Notes under the pieces: generated by a model
Told to the model about the DNA's origin: nothing
The model's input: only the letters and a program-made list of their open reading frames with translations
Database searches by the model: none
Shown: positions 7,098 to 15,706 of the stretch, piece by piece
Layout: each line of letters opens with the position of its first letter
Numbering within the stretch: position 1 is the stretch's first letter
Program-made: the position numbers and the translations under genes
Assembly (NCBI GenBank): GCA_035632695.1
Contig: DASQGG010000042.1
Location: 1-33,022, forward strand
DNA length: 33,022 nucleotides
Direction: 5' to 3'
From: Thermoplasmata archaeon
Lineage (GTDB): Archaea; Thermoplasmatota; Thermoplasmata; RBG-16-68-12

Positions 7098-7454
7098 CTA
7101 GCCTCGAAGCGATTCGAGCTCCCGCCTCATGCGCCGGTTGAAACGGTTCCAGTCCGTGTGAATCAGCGAGGTCAGCACCGGCATGGGAAACAGGATCTGG
7201 AAGCCCTCCGGCTTGAGGCCGGAGCGCAGGAACCGCGTCCGTTCCGCGCACGTCATGGCATCCCACCACGCCCCCCGCATCACGCCTTTCCCCCCGGGGT
7301 CGGTTCGCAACAGGACCAATCGCCTCGAGGGCTGTACCGCCCAGATACCGAGTTCCATGACGCCCCGGGCCGGGTCCTCCCACGCACGGACCTCTCGGCT
7401 GGACTCGAGAGTATCTAGGTCGAGTCCACATACCAGGCAGGTCCGATGGGGCAT
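7098..7454 (-). CDS. Small protein of unknown function with N-terminal CxxC
   Basis: 118 residues from ATG 7454. The N-terminus MPHRTCLVCGLDLDTLE carries one CxxC knuckle that could bind zinc. The middle is strand-rich with aromatic residues (GVMELGIWAVQPSRRLVLLRTDPGG), and the C-terminal third looks helical and basic (NRFNRRMRRELESLRG). No family was recognised. No signal or membrane segment, so probably cytoplasmic. A weak AT-rich stretch (AAAGTTC on the minus strand around 7482-7490) lies about 30 bases upstream. The gene follows the alpha/beta hydrolase on the same strand, about 87 bases downstream of its stop, and may be co-transcribed with it. Confidence is moderate because it is short. 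Confidence 0.55.
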   Translation of the reverse strand: MPHRTCLVCGLDLDTLESSREVRAWEDPARGVMELGIWAVQPSRRLVLLRTDPGGKGVMRGAWWDAMTCAERTRFLRSGLKPEGFQILFPMPVLTSLIHTDWNRFNRRMRRELESLRG

Positions 7455-7541
7455 CGTCCCATTCAGGCCGGTGCAGGCGAAGAACTTTGGGTTCGAGGCG
7501 CGCCGATGCGTTCCTCTCGAGAACCCAGAGTGTGCGCGACC

Positions 7542-8360
7542 TCATCCCGAAGACTTCGCAAAGGCCGTCACGGTCCTCGTGAACTCTTCGGGGTGGGTGA
7601 TGTGGGGGTTGTGCCCGGTCTCGTCGTACGAGACCACCTTCGAACCGGGAATCGCCTGCGCCAGGATGTCGATGATGGCCCGTATCAACGGGGGACTCCG
7701 TCCGCCGTAGGAGAGCAGTGCAGGCCGTTGGAAACGGCCAAGCGCCTTCAGGTCGATGTTGGCGTCCGACGGGTTCCGCATCTCGTCGAGGAAGTTGTCT
7801 GCGTTTCGGATGAATGTCTCCTGCATCTGGGGAGGCATTCGATCCCATCCTCCCGGTCCCGCCATCAAGGTGTCCACGAACAGACGGGCCCCTCCCTCCC
7901 GATCGCCCGCCTCGAGGAGCTTCGCGACCGCCGCCCGTCGAATCCGTAGTGCGCTGAGCATGGGTGCGGTCGAGGGGTCATTGGCCAGCAGCCCCATGAG
8001 AGGAGGCTCATGCACGATCAGGCTACGAACGACCTGGGGCTGTGCGGCGGCCATCTTCAAGGCGACGATCGAACCGGTCGAGTGGCCGACCACGTGCGCC
8101 GGAACCATGCCTAGCCGAGTGAGCAGGGCCGCAGCGTCTGCGGCGTCCTCCTCGGTGCTTCCCTGCGTGGCCACCGTCTCGCTCTGTCCATGCCCTCTCC
8201 GGTCGTAGGTCACGACTCGGAAGGCGTGGGAGAGTCCAGGAACGACCGGATTCCAGTTGAGACGGTCGAACCAGGCGCCGTGGATGAGGACCATGGGCTC
8301 TCCATGCTCGCCGGCTCGCTCGTAGTACAGGTTCACACCGTTGGCCCTAACGACGGGCAT
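7542..8360 (-). CDS. Alpha/beta hydrolase
   Basis: 272 residues, a single alpha/beta-hydrolase domain covering nearly the whole protein. Visible motifs in order: the oxyanion-hole HG at 27-28 (MVLIHGAW), YDRRGHGQS near 52-60, the nucleophile elbow GHSTGS with Ser94, and the catalytic His at about 250 in GHNPHITHPEEF. The acid is probably in the strand around residues 220-230 but is not certain (the segment LSYGGRSPPL lacks the usual Asp; SYDETGHN nearby offers one). The family includes esterases, haloperoxidase-like enzymes and C-C hydrolases, and the substrate cannot be read from the sequence. It is cytoplasmic, without signal peptide. It starts 22 bases before the 3' end of the asparagine synthetase gene on the same strand, suggesting one transcript. 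Confidence 0.88.
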   Translation of the reverse strand: MPVVRANGVNLYYERAGEHGEPMVLIHGAWFDRLNWNPVVPGLSHAFRVVTYDRRGHGQSETVATQGSTEEDAADAAALLTRLGMVPAHVVGHSTGSIVALKMAAAQPQVVRSLIVHEPPLMGLLANDPSTAPMLSALRIRRAAVAKLLEAGDREGGARLFVDTLMAGPGGWDRMPPQMQETFIRNADNFLDEMRNPSDANIDLKALGRFQRPALLSYGGRSPPLIRAIIDILAQAIPGSKVVSYDETGHNPHITHPEEFTRTVTAFAKSSG

Positions 8361-8381
8361 CCTGTCGGCCTCCCGCGTGCC

Positions 8382-9515
8382 TCACTCGAGGACCCGAATG
8401 TTCCGGCGCGCGGACATCTCCTTGAGGATCCGGGGCCAGACGGCTACGGAGACCTCGCCGAGGTGCGCCTTCCGGAGGAGCAGCATCTGGGTGCGGCTCT
8501 GCCCGATCCCGCTCCCGACGCTCAGGGGGATCTCGCCCTTCATGATGGCCTGGTGGTACGGCAGCCGAAGGTTCGCGAGCTGCCCGGACATCTCGAGCTG
8601 CGTCCGCAACGTCTCCGCGGTCACGCGGATGCCGCCGGACATGAGCTCGTGCCGGCGACGCGTCACACGGTTCCAGACGAGGATGTCCCCATTGAGGCCG
8701 TGCATCGGCCGCCCGTCGTCGGACCGGGTCTCCGCGACCCAGTCGTCGTAGTCCGCCGCGCGCATCTCGTGGGGCAGGCCGTCCTTGAGGGGCCAGCCGA
8801 TCCCCAGGATGCAGACGGCGGGGTACTTCTGGACCAGGTTCGTCTCGCGCTGCTTCCGCGGCAGGTCGGGGTACATGTCCAGGATGTCCTCCGCGTGGAT
8901 GAACCGGAGCGCGTCGGGCAGCGGCGGCATCTGGCCGGACCGCAGGGCGGGGAAGCGTCGGCGCGCGAGCGCCTCTGCGCCGCGGATCACCTTCCAGATC
9001 TTCTGGACCGTGTCCTTCCACGTGTCCAGCGTGCGGTCTTCCTCGCGGATCACCTTCTCCCAGTCCCACTGGTCCACGTACGCGCTGTGGTCGTGGTCCA
9101 GGAAGTAGTCCTTCCGCACGGCGCGCATGTCCGTGCAGATGCCCTCGCCGACCTGGCAGCCGAACTGCTTGAGCGCCATGCGCTTCCACTTCGTCGCGGC
9201 CTGCACGACCTGGGCGTCCACCGGGTGGCGGTCGTGGTCGTTCGAGATGTGGAACTGGACGGGCGTGCGCGAGCCGTCCCGGTCCAGCATGTCGTTCACG
9301 CCGCTTTCGACGTCCACGATGAGCGGCACCTGGACCATCATCAGGTTGAGCTCCTTGCACAGGTGCTCCTCGATGTACTGCTTCACCGCGAAGACGGCAC
9401 GCTGCGTCTCCCGCGGGTCGAGCAGGGGTGTGTAGTCGTTCGGCAGGACCTTCTCGAGGTCCTCGTAGCTCCCGATCCCCGGGCCCGCGAGATCCGCTTT
9501 CTTCGCATCCATCAT
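8382..9515 (-). CDS. asnA: Aspartate-ammonia ligase (asparagine synthetase A)
   Basis: 377 residues from ATG 9515. The enzyme makes asparagine from aspartate, ammonia and ATP (to AMP and PPi) and is related to class II aspartyl-tRNA synthetases. The match to bacterial AsnA runs along the whole protein: LLDPRETQRAVFAVKQYI and LNLMMVQVPLIV near the start, AATKWKRMALKQF, GEGICTDMRAVRKD, YVDQWDWEKVI, ADYDDW, LNGDILVWN and the C-terminal ATP-site GSGIGQSRTQMLLL. The protein is about 45 residues longer than E. coli AsnA, mainly at the N-terminus. The frame extends upstream to 9767, but that part is Arg/Pro-rich shadow. ATG 9515 is preceded by GAGGTG, and a CTATAC box lies at 9561-9566 (minus). The alpha/beta hydrolase follows at once. 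Confidence 0.93.
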   Translation of the reverse strand: MMDAKKADLAGPGIGSYEDLEKVLPNDYTPLLDPRETQRAVFAVKQYIEEHLCKELNLMMVQVPLIVDVESGVNDMLDRDGSRTPVQFHISNDHDRHPVDAQVVQAATKWKRMALKQFGCQVGEGICTDMRAVRKDYFLDHDHSAYVDQWDWEKVIREEDRTLDTWKDTVQKIWKVIRGAEALARRRFPALRSGQMPPLPDALRFIHAEDILDMYPDLPRKQRETNLVQKYPAVCILGIGWPLKDGLPHEMRAADYDDWVAETRSDDGRPMHGLNGDILVWNRVTRRRHELMSGGIRVTAETLRTQLEMSGQLANLRLPYHQAIMKGEIPLSVGSGIGQSRTQMLLLRKAHLGEVSVAVWPRILKEMSARRNIRVLE

Positions 9516-9811
9516 GAGGGGCACCTCAATGGCCAATGGGTCCCCTCGACCTTCGTCGGGGTATAGGTGCTTGTCGTATTGATGACGCAGTACCGACGGG
9601 TGCTTGCGGGGACGGTCGTGCCCACGAAGCGTCGTCCCGGATCTGGGGCTGAGCCGCAGGACACCCGTGCCTCGGACGCGTGGCCTCGGACGAGATGGGC
9701 GAACCCGGCTCGGCGCCAGGCGGCTCGAGCTCATTCCCGTGCGCAGAAAGCGAGCCGGCAGAGTCAAATACAGGCCTGCGGCTCGACGGAGACCGGTCTT
9801 GGGACCGAGGG
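9516..9811. other. Divergent promoter region between asnA and the GTPase gene
   Basis: Contains CTATAC on the minus strand (9561-9566), about 46 bases before the asnA start, with a GAGGTG ribosome site. On the plus strand a CAAATACA box (about 9765-9772) lies about 40 bases before ATG 9812. No gene is seen between them. Confidence 0.5.
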
Positions 9812-10393
9812 ATGTCCGCGCCGACCAGGCAGGTCAAGCTCAAACTCACCCTGATCGGCGAGCAGGCCGTGGGCAAGACGAGCCTCGTCCACCGGTTCGT
9901 GTCGCACTCCTTCGACGATCGGTACATCACCACCCTCGGGTTCGTCGTCTCCAAGAAGACGGTGAACGTGGATCTCCCCGCAGGCCCGGTCGTCGCGGAC
10001 CTGATCATCTCGGACATCATGGGGAAGCGGGCGTTCCTCGACCTCTTCGGGGACGCGTACTTCCACGGGACCCAGGGCGTCCTCGCGGTCTTCGACGTGA
10101 CCCGCAAGGAAACCCTGTCGACGCTCGGGGAGTGGATCGCGCGGATGCAGGACGCGGTCGGCGCGTTCCGCGTCGTCGTCCTGGGCAACAAGATCGACCT
10201 CGCGGATCGCCGCGTGACCACGGACGCCGACTTGATGGCGGCCCTCGGCGGCACGGGCCCCGTGGACCTCCTCTACACCTCCGCCAAGACCGGGGAGCAT
10301 GTGGAGGAAGCGTTCCTCCGGCTCACGCGGGCGGTCCTGGAGTCCGTGATGTCCCAGGCCCCGGGCACGGCTCCCGGGACCCTCGCGCAGTAG
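9812..10393 (+). CDS. Ras/Rab-like small GTPase
   Basis: 193 residues from ATG 9812; earlier in-frame ATG codons precede the CAAATACA promoter box. Motifs of a Ras-superfamily GTPase appear in order: G1/P-loop GEQAVGKTS at 16-24, switch I with Thr40/Thr41 (DDRYITTLGF), G3 as DIMGK at 68-72, G4 NKID at 126-129 and G5 TSAK at 156-159. The position of Ras Gln61 holds Lys72, so intrinsic hydrolysis is probably low and a partner may supply the activity. There is no C-terminal prenylation motif. The next gene, 92 bases downstream on the same strand, encodes a membrane protein whose cytoplasmic domain resembles roadblock/LC7 proteins, which regulate such GTPases (MglA/MglB, Rag/Ragulator). I infer that the two work together. 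Confidence 0.9.
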   Translation: MSAPTRQVKLKLTLIGEQAVGKTSLVHRFVSHSFDDRYITTLGFVVSKKTVNVDLPAGPVVADLIISDIMGKRAFLDLFGDAYFHGTQGVLAVFDVTRKETLSTLGEWIARMQDAVGAFRVVVLGNKIDLADRRVTTDADLMAALGGTGPVDLLYTSAKTGEHVEEAFLRLTRAVLESVMSQAPGTAPGTLAQ

Positions 10394-10485
10394 GTCCCTC
10401 GCCCCCCCGGTATCCGCAATCAGCCCCGATAACGACCCCGTGGGGATTCAAGAGCCACGTGGGGAACGTCACCTGGAGGCTTCGA

Positions 10486-13400
10486 ATGCGTGGGCCTCCG
10501 ACCCGGGTCGGCGTAGTGCTGGCCGTCTTCCTCCTCCTGGCCGCCGCAGGCGCCGCCTTCCTCGCCGGTCCCGCGATGGCCATCGCGCCGCGCGTGTTCG
10601 ACTCGAACACGGTCATCGGGTCCGGGGACCCCTTCTTCCTCGTCTGGTCCGGCGAGAGCGTGGCGCAGTCCTTCACGGCCTCCTCGACGTACATCCTGCT
10701 CAACCTCACGTTGCGCCTACGGAACCCGGGCGGGGGCGGCAACGTGGTCAACATCACGGTCCGGCCGGACGCGGCCGGCGTGCCCTCCGGCTCGCTCCTT
10801 GCCTGGGCCACGGCCCTGGCCGCGGCCACGGTGGGCCCGGTCAACGTGCCCCTGACGCCGACCCCGACCCTTGTCCAGGGCACGCTCTACTGGATCGTCG
10901 CCACGAAAGGCGGGGGATCGGCCAACGGCTACGAGTGGCATCACAGCAACAACGACACGTACGCGGGGGGGAAGGCCATGCTCAACACGGGCACGGGCTG
11001 GACGAACCCCGGGACGCCGACGGACATGTGGTTCCTGACGTACGGTCGCCAGACGGACGCGAACGTGTCCGTCGCGATGACGGGCTCCGCGCCGAGGGCT
11101 CGGCCCAAGGACGCGGTCACCTTCACGCTGTACATGAACAACACGGGGACGATCGCGGCGCCGCTCGTCTGGCTCAACGACACGCTGCCCGTTGGCTTCA
11201 CGTTCGTCTCGGATACCGCCGGCTCCGTCCCGGCGATCACGGGCTTTCCCAACTACACGTTCGCCAGCCTGGCCTACGGGCCGCACGCGTTCTCCATGAC
11301 CGCGGCCGTGGACGTCGGCGTGGCCCCGGGCACCACGCTCACGAACCGGGCGACCCTCACGTTCACGAATGCGACCGGCGTCCGGATGCCGCCTCGGATT
11401 GCGGCGGCCTCCGTGGTCATCGGCCTTCAGTGGAAGCAGCTGTACCTGGTGCCTGGGAACCCCGGGCCGCCCCAGTCCCTCGTGCCGGATCCGCCTACGG
11501 GAGGTGCCGGGTCCCAGGTCGTGTACCAGGTGCCTCGCGGCGGCGCGGCGGTGGACTTCCTCCTGGTCAATCCCCTCGGCCGCACGTTCCGCCTGCTCAA
11601 CGTGACCTCCGTCCTCTACCTGGATTCGCGATCCCATCTCACGAGGAACCTGGACATGAATTTCACGCTCCTCGATGTCGTAGGGGCGAGCCAGACCGCG
11701 GTCGCCTACGAGCAGCTCCGCGTGACCACGGACAACATCCCCGGCTACCAGGCCTTCTCCTTCCCCTTCCCGAACCTGGACCTCAACGTGTCCGCAGGCC
11801 ATCAGGTCCTCCTGCGAATCAAGGACATGACCTCCTCCCAGGACGACGCGCTCCTGGCGGTCAACGCCACGGCGACGCCGTCCCAGATGGACGTCCTCAC
11901 GACGACCTATGTCCAGGTGGACGTGCTGGGCCTGCGGGACGCGTCCGGTCCTGCCGTCGTGTGGTCGCCGAAGGACGCCCTCGTCGTCCGCGCGAACGTC
12001 TCCGATCCGTTCGGGGCCGCGGAGATCGCGGGCGCGTGGATCAACCTCACGGATCCCATGGGCTCCCGCGTCTTGAACTTCGTCCCGATGACCCTCTTGG
12101 CCTCCAACGTCTCCGCATGGAAGCTCTTCGGCGCGGCGTACGGCCCGGCGCTCGCGAACGGGACGTACGCGATCGAGATCATGGTCGAGGAGGGCAACGG
12201 CGTGCTCGCGTACGCCACGGCCACGGCCCTCGTCCGAGCGCCGTCCTTCGACCTCGTCCTCGTTCCCACCCAGTCGAGCGCCTTGAGCGGGGACACGTTC
12301 TTCTTCGCGGTCTGGTACAACAACACGGGCAGCGGCCCCGCGGGACGCGCGTGGATCAACCTCACCCTGCCCAACCAGCTCCTGTTCGTCACGAGCTCCG
12401 CGGAGTCGAACCGGACGGGCCCGACCGCGTGGACGTGGACCAACGTGGGCGTGGGCAGCCACTTCTTCCTCGTCGAGGTCACGGTCCGCTCCGGGATCCC
12501 GCCCGCGCCCAGCATCTTGACCCGCGCGGGCCTGAACCACACGGATGAAAAGGGGCATCTCTGGCCCTCCCTCGCCGCCTCGGCGGCCGTCATCCTCCAA
12601 GGTCCGGTCCTGGCCCTGGGTTTCTCGAGTTCGACCGCGACGATCCATGCCAACGAGACGTTCGTCCTCACGTTGACCCTGCAGAACACGGGAGACCCCG
12701 CCGCGGACGTCTGGCTCAACGTGTCGTGGTCCGCGGGGCTCGTGTACGTCTCCGACTCCTCGAGTTCCGTCGGCGGCACCTCCGCCCCCGTCCCCGACGG
12801 GGTCGACATCGAATGGTCAAGCTTCGGGTCGGGGGCGTCCGGGGCGGTCAACGTCACCGTCCGCGGGGGGTCCGGATTGCCTCGCGGGAAGAACCTCGCG
12901 AGTAGCGCGGTCCTGACCTACACGAACGCTCGGCAGGCGCTCATGCCCACGCAGGCAGCGGCCGTATCCGTCCGGGTGATCGCCCCGGAGGTCGCGAACG
13001 CGTCCATCCGGTTGGCTCGATCCCTCGTCACCCCCGGGGACCTCCTGCCTGCGACGCTGAACTTCACGAACGACGGGGACGAGGCCGCCTTGAGCCTCGT
13101 CGCCACGCTCATCTTGGACCCCAGCCTGCGCGTGCGGGACGCGAGCCTCCCCGTGACGGTCTCCGGCTCCGCGGCGATCTTCGTCTTGTCCGGCGTGGGG
13201 CTCGGACCGCGGCGGATCTTCCTGAACCTCAGCGTGGCCTCCGGGGCGAGCGACGGGGCCGTCCTCACCATGTCCGGCTCCATCGTGTACACGGACCGCT
13301 TCGGGAATCCCCAGCCCGTCGTGTTCCTGAACGTGGTGAACGCGACCGTGGCCGGACCCAGGCTCCTCGTCACCGTGTCGCCGTCCGATGGCGTGGTCGA

Positions 13401-14577
13401 GGGCGGAGCCCCGATCACGATTCGGATCGATCCGACGAACCAAGGCACGGGAGCCGCGGGCGGGGTCTGGCTGAACGCGACCCTCCCCAACGACCTCCTG
13501 TACGTCTCCGATTCCTCGGACGGCCAGCGGAGCGGGGCCGGCGGCCACATCGCCTGGCACTGGGCCGGATTCGGATTGGGATCGCGGGCGTTCAATCTCA
13601 CCCTCGCCGCCCGGGGGAGCGTCGCGAACGGGACCACGGAGACCGTCTCCCTGGCCGCGACGTACACGGATGCGAACGGGAACCTCGGGCCCGTGGTGAC
13701 GACGACGGCTCGGGCCACGTTCGTCGTCCCCGCGATCCAGCTCAGCCTCGCGACCAGCGTGGGCGCGGTGCCCGCCGAGACGACGTTCTACTACACCCTG
13801 CGCGTCAAGAACGTGGGCAGCACGCCCGCGAGGACGGTCTGGCTCACGGACTCCCTGGACGCGAACCTCAAGGTCTTCTCGTACACGTCGAGCGTCGTGC
13901 CGAGCGGGACGCAGAGCCTGAACTGGACGTACACGGAGATCCAGCCCGGAGAGGAGCAGGCGATCACCCTGTTCGTCCAGGTCCCGGCGGGCGTCGCCGT
14001 GGGCACGCAGATCCCCAACCTGATCACCGCGGTCTTCACGAACAGCCAGGGGGCCGTCGTGGGCAGCGCGCAGTCGACCGCGGTCGTCGTGGCCGTCGCG
14101 GCGCCGCCGTCCGTGTGGCCGTACGTGCTCGTCGGCGTGGCGGCCGCGGCCGGAGCCGTCGCGTTCCTCGTCTACCGGAGGCGCAGCTCGCGGATCGAGG
14201 AGGTGTTCGTGATGACCAGTGCGGGGCTCCTCATCGACCACCTCTCGCGGGAGCTCGCCCCGGACAAGGACCCGGACCTGGTCGGCGGCATGCTCACGGG
14301 CGTCCAGGACTTCGTGCGCGACGCGTTCAAGCTCGGGGAGGACCGCAGCCTCCACGAGCTGGAATTCGGGGACTACCACGTCCTCATCGTGCGCGGGAAG
14401 GACATCTTCCTGGCCGCGGTCACGTCGGGCCGCGACACGCATGGGGTCGAATCGAAGCTCAAGGTCGCCCTCGCGCGGATCGAGAAGGAGTACGGGGACG
14501 TCCTCGCGAAGTTCAACGGGGAGGTCGATCGGATCCTCGGGGTGCGGGAGTTCCTGCGGCATCGGCTCCTCCGCTGA
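10486..14577 (+). CDS. Giant surface protein: DUF11-like repeats, TM helix, cytoplasmic roadblock-like domain
   Basis: 1,363 residues from ATG 10486, preceded by GGAGG (10474-10478). Residues ~8-32 form a signal peptide. Residues ~35-190 look like a beta-sandwich. Six DUF11-like repeats of about 120 residues follow at roughly 193-315, 587-704, 707-832, 834-955, 957-1082 and 1083-1205. They have the recurring pattern 'NTG..A..VWLN.TLP..L.YVSD' and a closing 'TYT(D/N)..G'. Dozens of N-x-S/T sequons suggest heavy glycosylation. A single membrane helix (VWPYVLVGVAAAAGAVAFLV, ~1210-1230) is followed by YRRR as stop-transfer. The cytoplasmic part (~1236-1363) reads VFVMTSAGLLIDHLSRE, then FGDYHVLIVRGKDIFLAAVTSG, a pattern typical of roadblock/LC7 or longin-like folds. 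The protein thus joins an S-layer-like exterior to a putative GTPase-regulatory interior. Confidence 0.85.
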   Translation: MRGPPTRVGVVLAVFLLLAAAGAAFLAGPAMAIAPRVFDSNTVIGSGDPFFLVWSGESVAQSFTASSTYILLNLTLRLRNPGGGGNVVNITVRPDAAGVPSGSLLAWATALAAATVGPVNVPLTPTPTLVQGTLYWIVATKGGGSANGYEWHHSNNDTYAGGKAMLNTGTGWTNPGTPTDMWFLTYGRQTDANVSVAMTGSAPRARPKDAVTFTLYMNNTGTIAAPLVWLNDTLPVGFTFVSDTAGSVPAITGFPNYTFASLAYGPHAFSMTAAVDVGVAPGTTLTNRATLTFTNATGVRMPPRIAAASVVIGLQWKQLYLVPGNPGPPQSLVPDPPTGGAGSQVVYQVPRGGAAVDFLLVNPLGRTFRLLNVTSVLYLDSRSHLTRNLDMNFTLLDVVGASQTAVAYEQLRVTTDNIPGYQAFSFPFPNLDLNVSAGHQVLLRIKDMTSSQDDALLAVNATATPSQMDVLTTTYVQVDVLGLRDASGPAVVWSPKDALVVRANVSDPFGAAEIAGAWINLTDPMGSRVLNFVPMTLLASNVSAWKLFGAAYGPALANGTYAIEIMVEEGNGVLAYATATALVRAPSFDLVLVPTQSSALSGDTFFFAVWYNNTGSGPAGRAWINLTLPNQLLFVTSSAESNRTGPTAWTWTNVGVGSHFFLVEVTVRSGIPPAPSILTRAGLNHTDEKGHLWPSLAASAAVILQGPVLALGFSSSTATIHANETFVLTLTLQNTGDPAADVWLNVSWSAGLVYVSDSSSSVGGTSAPVPDGVDIEWSSFGSGASGAVNVTVRGGSGLPRGKNLASSAVLTYTNARQALMPTQAAAVSVRVIAPEVANASIRLARSLVTPGDLLPATLNFTNDGDEAALSLVATLILDPSLRVRDASLPVTVSGSAAIFVLSGVGLGPRRIFLNLSVASGASDGAVLTMSGSIVYTDRFGNPQPVVFLNVVNATVAGPRLLVTVSPSDGVVEGGAPITIRIDPTNQGTGAAGGVWLNATLPNDLLYVSDSSDGQRSGAGGHIAWHWAGFGLGSRAFNLTLAARGSVANGTTETVSLAATYTDANGNLGPVVTTTARATFVVPAIQLSLATSVGAVPAETTFYYTLRVKNVGSTPARTVWLTDSLDANLKVFSYTSSVVPSGTQSLNWTYTEIQPGEEQAITLFVQVPAGVAVGTQIPNLITAVFTNSQGAVVGSAQSTAVVVAVAAPPSVWPYVLVGVAAAAGAVAFLVYRRRSSRIEEVFVMTSAGLLIDHLSRELAPDKDPDLVGGMLTGVQDFVRDAFKLGEDRSLHELEFGDYHVLIVRGKDIFLAAVTSGRDTHGVESKLKVALARIEKEYGDVLAKFNGEVDRILGVREFLRHRLLR
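11064..14098 (+). repeat. Six DUF11-like protein repeats in the giant surface protein
   Basis: Units at about 11064-11430, 12244-12597, 12604-12980, 12985-13350, 13354-13730 and 13732-14098, each about 360-380 bases. They are related at protein level but clearly diverged in DNA, so the array is old. Units 2-6 are directly adjacent; unit 1 is set apart by a ~270-residue region. Confidence 0.7.
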
Positions 14578-14730
14578 AGGCGGGTTCACGGTCTGCCCCA
14601 TGCGGTGCCCGATCACGAACCCGGTGTGCGGGCCGGTGAGAGGTCCCGTGCCGTTCCCCGGGACCGGCGTGGTCTCGGGTCGCCCGGACGAGCTCCACGT
14701 CCCGGACGGATGGGATGCCGGGCTCGGACC

Positions 14731-15360
14731 TCAGTACGCGATGGCGGGCATCTGGCGAACGTATTCGCGGCTTGCGAGCTGCGTGAGCATGAAGTCCGCG
14801 ACGTCGGCGCGGGAGATGCGGAGACCTCCGTGGGGGACGCCCTCGAGGGCGACGCGATACCGACCCGTCCGCGGTCCGTTCGTCAGGAGCATCGCGCGGA
14901 CCACGATCCAGTCCGCGTCCCTCCGCCCGACCTCGGCCAACATCCGCGCGTGCTCCAAGAAGGGGCCCCGCAGCACCCGTCGACCGAGGCCTAGGGCGAG
15001 GTTGCCCTCGAGGGACCCCCCATCCTCGTGCATCGCGCCCGCCGTGGACAGGACGACGATGCGGCGGACGTCGCGGGCCTCCATGGCATCCAGGACGTTC
15101 CGGATGCCTTCGGAGAGGACCGGCAGCGGCCGTCGGGCGGGCGTCCCGAGGGCGCTGAGGACCGCGTCCTGGCCTTGCACCGCGCCCTCCACGGACGCCG
15201 CGCGGAGGACGTCGCCGCGCACCGCGCTCAGGCGGGGATGGGCGACGGGCACGCGGCCCGGGTCGCGGGCGAACGCGGTGACGTCGTGGCCCGCGGCGAG
15301 GGCCTGTTCGAGCAGGTGGCGGCCCGTACGCCCGGTGGCGCCGAACACGACAACCTTCGT
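14731..15360 (-). CDS. NAD(P)-binding oxidoreductase (NmrA/SDR-like)
   Basis: About 209 residues if started at ACG 15360, or 205 from GTG 15348. The N-terminal strand and glycine-rich loop KVVVFGATGRTGRHLLEQAL is the dinucleotide-binding Rossmann signature of atypical short-chain dehydrogenases (NAD(P)-binding, PF13460 type). AFARDPGRVP, GDVLRAASVEGAVQGQDAVLSALG and IVVLSTAGA follow as in the family. The C-terminal half ends early, as expected for this short subgroup. The product is cytoplasmic; the substrate is unknown, and some members bind flavin or act as redox sensors. Starting at GTG 15348 would cut into the first beta strand, and stops TGA/TAG close off the frame upstream. The codon ACG at 15360 gives (M)KVVVFGATG and is preceded by GGAGCGGAGG. 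Confidence 0.8.
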   Translation of the reverse strand, partial: TKVVVFGATGRTGRHLLEQALAAGHDVTAFARDPGRVPVAHPRLSAVRGDVLRAASVEGAVQGQDAVLSALGTPARRPLPVLSEGIRNVLDAMEARDVRRIVVLSTAGAMHEDGGSLEGNLALGLGRRVLRGPFLEHARMLAEVGRRDADWIVVRAMLLTNGPRTGRYRVALEGVPHGGLRISRADVADFMLTQLASREYVRQMPAIAY

Positions 15361-15706
15361 GGCCTCCGCTCCCGGGACGGCACCACCGTCCGCGCCCTAT
15401 CAAGTTGCGGAGCCGCGGCTGTCGCGGTTGCCTCTCAGTCGTCCCGCCCGCCCGTCATCCCGAGAGGATGGGGTAAGGACCGGAAGCGAAAGCTTCTAGA
15501 TACGACGAGACAGTGACGGATTTCCGGGAATCCACGCGACGGACCGCTAGGCCCACTGCAGGATCAACCTATGCAGGTTTGGGGTCCAGAACGGCGCACG
15601 GCAGATTTCCGGAATCGGGGGAGGAAGGACCTGACGTGCGACGCCGCGATCCGCGCTGACTTCACCGCGGCGTCGAACCAAAGTCTTCGGGATAGGGGGA
15701 GTATCT
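15361..15706. other. Divergent intergenic region with two near-palindromes
   Basis: Lies between the oxidoreductase (minus) and the small secreted protein (plus). GGATTTCCGGGAATCC at 15518-15533 and GATTTCCGGAATC at 15604-15616 are near-palindromic and share a core, 86 bases apart, as operator pairs may. No coding frame is convincing. Confidence 0.35.

Noticed and set aside
10440-12648. Long frames in other registers across the giant surface protein genes
   Set aside because: They are Arg/Gly/Pro/His-rich translations typical of shadow frames in GC-rich coding DNA.
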